The translations under genes were made by a program, and so were the position numbers. DNA of 64,000 bases from Chamaecyparis obtusa. Its lineage: Eukaryota > Streptophyta > Pinopsida > Cupressales > Cupressaceae. The DNA is taken from the NCBI GenBank assembly GCA_027943335.1, contig BSBK01008850.1:124001-188000 (forward strand). Reading direction: 5' to 3'. The notes beneath the pieces are model-generated. The model saw only the letters and a list, made by a program, of their open reading frames with translations. It was not told the origin of the DNA and made no database searches. Numbering within the stretch: position 1 is the first letter of the stretch; the number at the start of each line of letters is the position of its first letter. Of the stretch, positions 56,006-64,000 are shown piece by piece.

Positions 56006-57485
56006 CTTTGTGAAGGCAAGTGCTAATTTGTACCCAAGTTACCAATATTGTGGAAAAAGTGGGAATGAAGCATTTAGGGGTCAAATTGGGCAAAGAAGTG
56101 TAGAAGTGGCCTATGTGAGGTCTAAATAGCCTAACTAAGTCATGGTTAGGGTCTTATGGTGTTTGAACAATAAGTTTTGAACCAAAATCCCAAAGGTTGT
56201 AACAAGTTGTCAATGTTGTCATTCACAACATTGACAACATTTGTGCAAGGGAGCATTTTCGAGTAAGATGGTTATGTAACTATATGAAACCATTGAATTA
56301 GGCATCAGATCAACTATAAGAGGCCTCCATTGATCTGTGCAAAAGGTTGGGGGGAAAAACATTTGGAATTAAGAAGATTTGTAGAGTAACACGGTTTTAG
56401 TGAATTCTTGAGTTTTTTTGTTTCTTTGTTTTTAGTTGATTAATGGATTAGATAGCTCGCAGTGTCTATTGGAAAAGTTAGTACAAGTTGTTTTTTAATT
56501 CTGTGTTGTATTTTTTTTGAGTTTTGAAGCATTCCAACTAGTTTGTTAATTCTTTCGTTAAGTACCCTATCATTGGTTTGAACCAGGTAGGTTGAACAAA
56601 TGGAGTCTTAGCTCATCATTCCATTGTCAATTTTGTACGGGCTCTTGGAATGGGTGAGGAGACTCCATGTACTATATGTTTGGAAGGAGGGGCCCTGGGA
56701 AGCTCATTTTCTATGTTTGCAATGATGTCCTAGGTGAGTCAGTTGAGCACAGTTAGGGATGACAAATCATTACAAGAAGATTACAACAAGTTGAATGCAT
56801 TGGTTGCTTCAACTAAAATCTCATGGAGAGGTAGACACACATCTAAAGAAGCCCCAAGTCAAATTAGAAGATTGGGTGAGTTTCTTTGGCTGCTAAGAAA
56901 ACAAACTCTTAGTCAGACTGTCCAAGTTGTGTCAAAATACTTGTTTTCAGGCATGGCTGTAGCAGTTGGTGTACAAAAAATCTAGGAGGAGAAGACCTTA
57001 GATATCTTGGAGTTCTCAATAAAGGGCATCTGAATCCTAAGCCCTTTAGGTGGCTTAATATAAACAAAAAGGCTTGACAAAGGCCTAATTGCTAGCAACC
57101 TATTTTTGGGTGCAATTGGCATGGTTTGATGAACCAGATTGAAGTACTGATGAAAAGTATAGGTGAAGGAGTAATATTGAAACCAATAGAGGTCCTAGTG
57201 GCCAGCCTCTCCATGGAGTAAATTTCTAGTTGAATGTGTTTCAATTTGTGAAGACAAGACTAGGAGTGTCCTAGTAGCTAGATTGGTATTGAGCAGAGTT
57301 CGTTGTATTTCTTGTTGGTGTGCACTAGTTGAAGGAGTGGGATCTTGGGTAGAGATACCTAAAGAGTGTAGGGATAGTTAAGTACCCTATCAAGTCAAAA
57401 CATTGGCCTAAAGAGACCCTAGTGAAGGAGAGGGAGTGAGCAAGACAAAGTGTTACATCAATTAACAAGATCATTTTTTGGTAAT
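56006..57485. other. Unclassified ~1.5-kb insertion in CACTA
   Basis: Interrupts the repeat array. It starts with TGTGAAGGCAAGTGC-like sequence and contains an internal palindrome around GTTGTCAATGTTGT/ACAACATTGACAAC (56207-56242). An 83-codon open frame (56734-56985) has no known motif. Boundaries and class are uncertain; it is LTR-like in composition, with a possible promoter/leader area at 56310-56420. Confidence 0.4.
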
Positions 57486-58393
57486 TGTGTACATTATCAT
57501 GTTGTCTTTATAGTGACTGTCCTCATTTGTTGAAGAAGAAAAGCATTAATGTGGTTCAATAGCAATACATTCAAGTGGAAATTACACAAGGGAATATCAC
57601 TATGAGATGTCCTAAGTGTGACTGTCCTTGTCACAAATGAGGACATCTCATAGTGACTGTCCCTTGTGTAATTGCCACTTGAATGAGGACAGTCACTATA
57701 AAGACAACATGATAATGTACACAAGTACCGTGAAGGTAGTCGCAAGTTAGGGCTGTTTCATTGCATACCCGAAACAATGAAGACATTACCGTCCACAAAA
57801 CGTTTGTGCTTGAAAGATGAACAAATAAAATTAAACTTCTAAATAACCAAAGCCGCTAACAATAAATTCAACACAGATATGTCCTCATTTCTGGGTATTT
57901 TAGCTCTCTAACAGCTGAATACCAGATTACATAATAATGACAAAAGAAAAATAAACCCAACGTACTTAGAAATTGTAGCTGTGATTTCGCAGAGGGAATC
58001 TCTCTCGACACTATTGAAAACACAAATGACAACGTTCTTGTTTTTTTGGCCCTTATATCCCGATGTGATTTCGCGGAGGGTTACGGTGCTGTTGAAAACA
58101 CAAATGACAACGTTCCTTTTTTTTTTTGCCCTTATATCCCGACAACATCGCAATTGCAAGTTAGGGTTGTTTCACTGCATACCCGAAACAATGAAGACGT
58201 TACGGTCCAAAAAATGTTTGTGCTTGAAAGATGAACAAATAAAATTAAACTTCTAAATAACCAAAGCCGCTAACAATAAATTCAACATAGATATGTCCTC
58301 ATTTCTGGGTATTTTAGCTCTCTAACAGCTGAATACCAGATTACATAATAATGACAAAAGAAAAATAAACCCAACGTACTCAAAAATTGTAGC
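57486..58393. repeat. Palindromic and GCGGAGGG-type repeats, right block 3
   Basis: Contains one more palindromic unit (57486-57725). Two copies follow of a block reading GCAAGTTAGGGxTGTTTCA...ATGAACAAATAAAATTAAAC...ACAGATATGTCCTCATTTCT, also present inverted at 33890-34060. Confidence 0.8.
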
Positions 58394-58625
58394 TGTGATT
58401 TCACGGAGGGTTACGGCGCTGTTGAAAACACAAATGACAACATTCTTGTTTTTTTTGCCCTTATATCCCGATGTGATTTCGCGGAGGGTTACGGCAATGT
58501 TGAAAACACAAATGACAACGTTCTTGTTTTTTTTGCCCTTATATCCTGATGTGATTTCGCAGAGGGTTACGGCGCTGTTGAAAACACAAATGACAACGTT
58601 CCTTTTTTTTTTTGTCCTTATATCC
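58394..58625. repeat. Three tandem ~78-bp units near the CACTA right end
   Basis: Units start at about 58394, 58471 and 58550 (TGTGATTTCGCGGAGGGTTA, then GTTGAAAACACAAATGACAA). Long open frames in both strands across them are repeat artefacts. Confidence 0.85.
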
Positions 58626-58759
58626 CGACAACGTCGCAATGGCGACGTTGCCAAATGTATTGTCATCGCAAATTGCGACGGTGTCGGGCTATATTTGAAA
58701 AAAAAAAGCCAAAACCGCATGACATTTGCCTGTCGTCGCAAATTGCCGTCGCAATTTCA
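58626..58759. repeat. G+C-rich subterminal repeats, right end
   Basis: Several GTCGCAA/TTGCGAC words in both orientations mirror the left end; likely binding sites for the TNPA-like protein. Confidence 0.8.
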
Positions 58760-58776
58760 CCCCAAATGTATTAGTG
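58760..58776 (-). repeat. CACTA right terminal inverted repeat
   Basis: CCCCAAATGTATTAGTG, exact inverted copy of the left terminus, followed by TGT (58777-58779). Confidence 0.95.
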
Positions 58777-58779
58777 TGT

Positions 58780-59064
58780 TATATTTACATTCTTGTTTAC
58801 TTTGTAAATTGATGCACTCATTATAGCGAGTAAATATTTTGGTGATTTTTCCTATTCAAACCTAGAGATCAGAGGGAAAACCAACAAACAGGATGGTAGA
58901 ATAATCAGATTCTCATTCAAGAAACAAGTGTTAGTAATCGACAGTGAAAGTGAGGACAACAGGGAAGAAATCTAGGAGGATCAATTGACAAAAGATTTTT
59001 TGCATAGATGGAAATTTTTGGTTGATTAGTACGTGTAGAGGGAAGATCGGACAAGAGAATTCCC
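58780..59064. other. Short spacer after CACTA
   Basis: No feature recognised; a short Asp/Ser/Glu-rich reading (VIDSESEDNREEI, ~58933) is too short to classify. Confidence 0.35.
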
Positions 59065-60261
59065 GGCCCTGTTTGTTTGCAGGAATTGGGCTGGAATTGG
59101 CGGCCTTTCGAGCTGAATTTGCTGTTTGGTTGTCAACATTGAAAACCAGGTTTTTGTTTTCAAATCCTCATTTCGTGTGAACTTCTGAAAGTTCCACTTC
59201 CACTCAAATAGGTGGAATTCAATTTTTAAAACCCGTTTTTGTGTTTTATGCATTGCATTTGATATTTTGTCGGGTCTAGTGACTTTCGCATTTACAACCC
59301 AACAACATCCATTCGGTAGTTCATCTTCCACTTTTTTCGAAGGGTTTCGTGGGTCTTCATCTTCACTTGTAACCATTACAACAATGGTTTTTGGAAGCCT
59401 GCGATGTTTAATTCCTCTTTTTGTTTTATTGCATGTGTTTTGGCTATTGAGTGAAAGCGGGTCTTTCACATACGATGATTTCCGAAGTCAAGAACAGTCA
59501 TTGTTAGTTTCCACTCACAAACAACTAGATCAATTAACTTAGACACAGCTCATTACAACAGTAACTCAGTTAGCAATGCCCTGTCAGGCATATAAAGTAT
59601 TCAAGAATGATCCTTGTTAAAATGATAGAATGCATATGTTGACTTTATTAACACTCCTGCACTATCTTGTTTTTGGAGTTGTCTTATTGCAGCTTCATTG
59701 ACCAATTTGCATACAGGTAGTTAAATAAGCCCGACAGAATTTAGCGCTGATTTTGGAACTTCCAAAAATGATATACTATGGATTTTGACCATATTTAAAA
59801 GATCGATTGGATTAAAGCTTCAGTTGTACACAACAGATTAACAATAGTTCAGGAAAAACATTCAACATCATCCATACTACTCAAAACTCCTTTCCAAAAA
59901 GCTAAAGCCTGCAATTTTATTTGGTATTACTTGTCCATGCCTCTTTAACAGTGTTATCTAACTTCTGGAGTCAACATAGATTCCTAAATTTGCGCAGAAG
60001 AATTGGCTATCTATTGGGTAGGGAATCCTATCCAGTTCCAATTTGAAATTGCAAACCAAACACAAAAATAGGAATTTCTCACTTCCAATTCCAATTTCAA
60101 AAATGGCAACCAAACACAAAATATGGATTGTCTCAGCTATCTTCTGAGTGAACCAAATGGTCCAAACTATCTTCCGAATACACAAAACCGGAATTTCAAA
60201 ACCTGATTTTGAGATAATCAAGTTTTGTCTCAAATTCCAATTCCCGCAAACAAATGGGGCC
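59065..60261. mobile_element. TIR-bounded DNA transposon, ~1.2 kb, non-autonomous
   Basis: The left end GGCCCTGTTTGTTTGCAGGA (ATTGG) and the reverse complement of the right end (GGCCCCATTTGTTTGCGGGA ATTGG) match at most of 25 positions. GGCCC-TTTGTTTG ends are common in plant hAT- and Harbinger-type elements. No TSD was identified and there is no transposase; open frames at 59026-59542 have no known motif. Confidence 0.6.
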
Positions 60262-61189
60262 TTAAGGCATAGTATACAATGAACTTATGGTGTGACCTAG
60301 AGTCTATAATCTTATCATAAGTATTCCTTAGATATTGTTGGATCATAGTCTAATTGAAGTGCAAGACCAGTGGGTGGAAAAGAAACAAGAGAAACATTAG
60401 AAGAAAATTCTATATTGGTATGAAGAAAGTGACTGAAGGGACAAGGAAGATAATGATACAAATAGATGATGTACCTCTAAAAATTACACTAATTAATTTC
60501 CCTTCTACCAAAAAAAGATAAAATAATATGTACCCAAAGAGAGAGGAGAAAGAGAAGGAGAAGAATCACTAAGAAGATCCCTCTAAACCAGGGAGCATAT
60601 TGAAAGGAGATGACAATTACAGAGGATTGCCAAGGAATCTCAAAGCCCACAATAAATAAAGAGTCAAAGTGTTAGCCAAATCTAGAGTCAAGAGAGGTGG
60701 GATCCACCCAAAAGGGAAGGTATAACACAATATGCATTACACAAGTGGGAGAAGATTTCCAGACATCTAACATTACTTGATGAGGTAGGAGACGATATTG
60801 CTAACTAGGAAAACTATCTATTTATACAAGTAGTGATGAGAGAGATGGACTTGGGTTCTGAATCTACAGAGAGTGACTTGTTAGTGCAGTCTACACTCAA
60901 AAAAGACAAAAAAAGAGAAACCTTGAGGGTGAGTTAGCCAAAATATTTGAGAACACTCTATTGGGCATTAACAACCTATTCATATTAGAGAAATAAAGTA
61001 TAGTGGGTTGAAATTGATGTCTCTAGGGAGGAGGGAGTACAAAAAAAAGGGAGATGACTAAGGTGTGGATGACATAGGTAGATGTGTAGAAGAATTGTGA
61101 GTTGCTGAGAGTGCAAGTAAGGCACAAGAACATGGTCGAGAAAGAGACACTCCATTCTAGTTTGATACACACAATATGTATCAACCAAG
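60262..61189. other. Unassigned stretch before gypsy gag remnant
   Basis: Charged, Lys/Glu-rich readings with frequent stops; perhaps leader and 5' gag of the following element. No LTR was recognised. Confidence 0.35.
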
Positions 61190-62240
61190 AACCATGGTGA
61201 ACACCCTAGAGAAGAAAAAGATCCCCAAATTCATGGGGGACCTATCAAAGGACTCCATATGCCATTTTCTTGTGTGATGGTATGAGAGGCCAATGGTGAA
61301 GATGAGCATGATTACTGGTTGAAGGCATCTCTTGCCACATTAAGAGGAATTTCCATCAGCTAGTACACACACCTACCATGAAGGTGTAGAACAACTTTGA
61401 ATGATATGAAAAGGGCGTTCAATGAAGAATTCAAATTTCTATGATATGACAATGAAATAAGGAAAAAATGATAATGTATAGGCTTACAATCATAGGCTTA
61501 GAGAGATTCTTGTCAAGTTAGAGAACTAGCAAACTGGTGGGCTAGAAAAGAGATGGATCATTGAAGGGTTGATTCCTTCTCTCCTAAAAGATTAATTTTG
61601 CATTCCCATCCTCGTACCCTGATGCCTATAATCAGTCAATAGACATTAAGAGAGAGAGAAAAATATCCCAAGTAAAAATGAAAGCCAACAATAATGATAA
61701 TACTAATGAAAGCATTGATATTGAGTTTGATACCATACAAGCCTTGAGAAGAGATATGTTGCAAATGATAAAGGAGCTGAGGGTGAAGAAATAAAGTACC
61801 AAGTATGGTAAGAAGCTGAGGTGCATTAACTCAAATTTGAAGGACACACAAAGGCTAACTTCCCAAAGAAATCATTTTGCAACATCTATCAAGTACTGGG
61901 AAATTTCATTAGTGAATTCTCATACAACTTGAATACTATTAGCATACAAGTTCTCTTCACAATAGGGGAGAAGATGAATCCAATGAACACACCACCAAGT
62001 ACACCCAAAAATCGCAATGGCTTACTATGAAACAACAAACAAGTGAACAAGAACAACAATAACAATGATGAAAACAACAAAAACAACAAAAACAACAACA
62101 ACAACAACAACAACAAAAACAAAAACAACAACAACAACAACAACAATATTCTCAAAAGTTGAATCCAGTATGATGCAAAGGGAGAACCCATGATCCAATG
62201 TTGAATGCGAAATGAGTGGGGTCACTCTACATGGGATTGT
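61190..62240 (+). pseudogene. Decayed Ty3/gypsy gag (remnant B)
   Basis: Across shifting frames the plus strand keeps gag blocks: IPKFMGDLSKDSICHFL, DEHDYWLKASLATLRG, TLNDMKRAFNEEFKFL, YNHRLREILVKLEN and KRWIIEGLIPSLLKD. Then come an Asn-rich (AAC/AAT) microsatellite stretch (62035-62150) and a zinc-knuckle remnant ending EWGHSTWDC. Many stops; dead copy. Confidence 0.7.
62030..62150 (+). repeat. ACA/AAC trinucleotide microsatellite
   Basis: Run of AACAACAAC-type repeats inside the gag remnant; antisense Leu- or Val-rich frames here are artefacts. Confidence 0.9.
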
Positions 62241-62599
62241 TAGAGTGGGAAGAAGAATGGAAGCTTTTTATCCAAATTGTGTGGTCTGGGGAATGATGAG
62301 GACATAGACTTCCAAAAAAAAGGGAATCAATATGATGGACATAAGAACCCCAAGAAAGAGGTTTTGGTGATCACCTAACTTCATACCAGGAAAGAAGCAT
62401 ACCCTAACCTCTATATGGAGAAGGAAATACTTTGGGATGCCAAGTCCAATATTGAATGGGTGATGAAGGAGGAAAGAACCTTTCATGGTGCTTTCATTAT
62501 TCCCCTATAGTCGGAGTCTGAAAAAGTCATTGTGAGACAAATGTTGCAAGAAACCATACCTATACAGGTAGAAGACCTTTTGGAGACTATACCATAATT

Positions 62600-63340
62600 A
62601 AAGGTGGCCATTACTGATGTAGTTGGTAATGGAACTATTGGACATGACCATGGAAAGTTGATAGAGGAACAAAAGATAGTGTAGTTCCACAGACCTAATG
62701 CTACTGGTGGTAGGAATATAGAGAAAACCTATTGTGGTTGAGATGGAGATAATGAGGCAAAAGGTAACAAATACTATCATTGACGAAGGCTATGGTGTAA
62801 ATGTACTGGTAGAGCCCACAAAAACTTAACACTCTATCCACCAACCTTTTATTTACTAGGTTTTGACCAACACGACATGATACCAATTAGGATGCTCATG
62901 TCACATAAGGTCATCATTGGAACTTAAAACTTCATCTTAGACTTTGTTGTCATTCCATTGAAAAGAAGTCATATGATGCCCTCCTCAAAAGAGGTTGGTT
63001 GATCATGGAAAAAGAAAACCATAATTGCAAGAAGAATACACTCTCTATTGAAGGTGATAGGAGGAAGCACGCCATCAACCTAAAAAATTAGGTAGTGATT
63101 CAAGAGATGGCATTAGACTTAGAGTCCCAAGGTGGATATTTTGACACTAAAGGATATGAGATGGAACTCAATAATGAGTGGGCATTAGAACATATAAATT
63201 ACTCCAAAGATAAACTAAGTTCTCTTAATGGGTTGTTCCACAGGTAGATGGAGGACTATGAAGTCTTCTACCCTAGATGCAATATGTTGGGAATTGAAGG
63301 GGCTAGCATGAAGAGTGGCACTTTCCCTCCTATGTACAAC
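62600..63340 (+). pseudogene. Decayed Ty3/gypsy protease (remnant B)
   Basis: Keeps TNTIIDEGYGVNVL (active site, Asp followed by Glu-Gly), then YYLGFDQHDMIPIRML, ILDFVVIPLKR, RGWLIMEKENHNCKKNTLSI and later ASMKSGTFPPMY. This order fits the protease and following linker of a plant gypsy element. Several frameshifts. No RT is seen before the window ends. Confidence 0.65.
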
Positions 63341-64000
63341 AAATAAAAATAGGGTATGGAAAGAGTGGTTAACACTAGCCTATAGGTTTAAGAGGGATAA
63401 GGTAGACAAGTACGAGGAACTAAACATTCAAAAGGTAAGTAAGAAAAAAAAAGGTAAATTTTTATTTGAAAAATATGAAAGTCAAGAAATTAAAATTAAA
63501 ATTTTTTAAGATGGGGAAAATAAATGGAAAAAGGTATTTTATGAAAAAAATGTAGAGAAAAATAGAAAGAATATATAATTAATAATAAAAACCCCATATA
63601 TAATATATAGACCAATACTATAAAAATCGCGTGGTGTTTAAATTCATCAATCATTGGTAAGAGTGGAAGGGTTACATGGCAATGGCTAGTTGGGTTCACT
63701 ACCACCATACAAATGAATTTGTCTACAAGAACTATCATTGTATAAACAAAAGTGTTTAAAAGGAAGTTGAATACTTTCTTGAATGTACAAAAGTTGTATT
63801 CTTACTACTGTATGAAAGGGTCCGCTTCTTCTATGACCATACAAAGGCTTCATTACTAGCACCATACGGGGGTGCCCAATACCATTGATTTCATATAAAG
63901 ATCCCTATATTTTTGTTGATGTACTTGAGAGTGTCCAACATTCCTACTAACATACAAAAATTTTCCTTGGTACCACATAGGGGGTACTCCGTTTTCCACT
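63341..64000. other. Unassigned 3' end of window
   Basis: A+T-rich to 63610, then repeated ACCATAC words (63709, 63837, 63861) in otherwise featureless sequence. No gene recognised. Confidence 0.4.

Larger units (their letters stand above)
31242..58776 (-). mobile_element. Giant CACTA (En/Spm) transposon, 27.5 kb
   Basis: The left end CACTAATACATTTGGGG (31242-31258) is matched exactly in reverse complement by the right end at 58760-58776. The 3-bp TGT duplicates flank it (31239-31241 and 58777-58779), the hallmark of CACTA insertion. Both ends carry repeats of GTCGCAATTGCGAC-type words. Internally, on the minus strand, are a tnp2/TNPD transposase gene and a SET-TNPA gene. Later insertions are nested inside: LTRs at 35956-37677 and 53039-55056, and others. 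Large size comes from these, from palindromic repeat arrays and from captured exon fragments. Confidence 0.93.

Noticed and set aside
58322..58826. Open frames of ~140 codons on both strands
   Set aside because: Artefact of three ~78-bp tandem units at the CACTA right end.
62025..62225. Val- and Leu-rich minus-strand frames resembling membrane proteins
   Set aside because: Antisense reading of the AAC microsatellite in the gypsy gag remnant.
1..64000. tRNA, rRNA or other structured RNA genes
   Set aside because: None recognised by eye; a tRNAscan/Infernal run would be needed to exclude small ones.

Overview
This window looks like nuclear DNA of a land plant with a large, repeat-rich genome, probably a gymnosperm. 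That is an inference from the dense nesting of degenerate LTR retrotransposons, the Tat-like Ty3/gypsy features, a very large CACTA transposon and the A+T-rich spacers. No tRNA, rRNA, CRISPR array or bacterial-type gene was recognised. Coordinates of long or diverged elements were read by eye. Edges defined by TG...CA ends plus target-site duplications (TSDs) are exact; other edges are approximate.

Region 1 (1-5462): the 3' part of a Ty3/gypsy element whose reverse transcriptase is deleted, its probable 3' LTR, a foldback element (3652-4081), and the first part of a pseudogene of the nucleolar GTPase NOG1.

Region 2 (5463-16618): a complete but coding-dead Ty3/gypsy element with 2339-bp LTRs. 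Five-base duplications (GGGAC/GGAAC) show it landed inside the NOG1 sequence, which resumes at 16619. Its archaeal-type RNase H lies between protease and reverse transcriptase, an unusual position.

Region 3 (16619-20400): the remaining NOG1 fragments, interrupted by another insertion, then a cluster of at least five inverted repeats. One of them contains the last recognisable codons of NOG1.

Region 4 (20412-31241): the 3' part of a Ty1/copia element. It is interrupted by a solo LTR (TSD ATGTG), which itself contains a 960-bp DNA transposon with 25-bp terminal inverted repeats. The copia 3' LTR follows, then a 1.24-kb tandem duplication in A+T-rich DNA.

Region 5 (31242-58776): the most interesting part, a CACTA (En/Spm) transposon of about 27.5 kb with matching 17-bp terminal repeats beginning CACTAATAC and a 3-bp TGT duplication. 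On the minus strand it carries a TNPD/tnp2 transposase gene (50666-46399, three nonsense codons, long acidic tail) and, downstream, a second multi-exon gene (about 45655-41869). The second gene's large exon encodes a SET (lysine methyltransferase-type) domain, and its later exons encode a Ptta/TNPA-like protein. Splice phases agree with a single SET-TNPA fusion. The element also carries exon-like fragments of host genes (one resembling TSO1/CPP), extensive palindromic subterminal repeats, and at least two later LTR insertions. The transposase would cut and join DNA, the TNPA part would be expected to bind subterminal repeats, and the SET domain might modify chromatin at the element. The last point is a hypothesis.

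Region 6 (58777-64000): a small TIR-bounded DNA element (59065-60261) and a heavily decayed Ty3/gypsy gag-protease remnant running towards the window edge.
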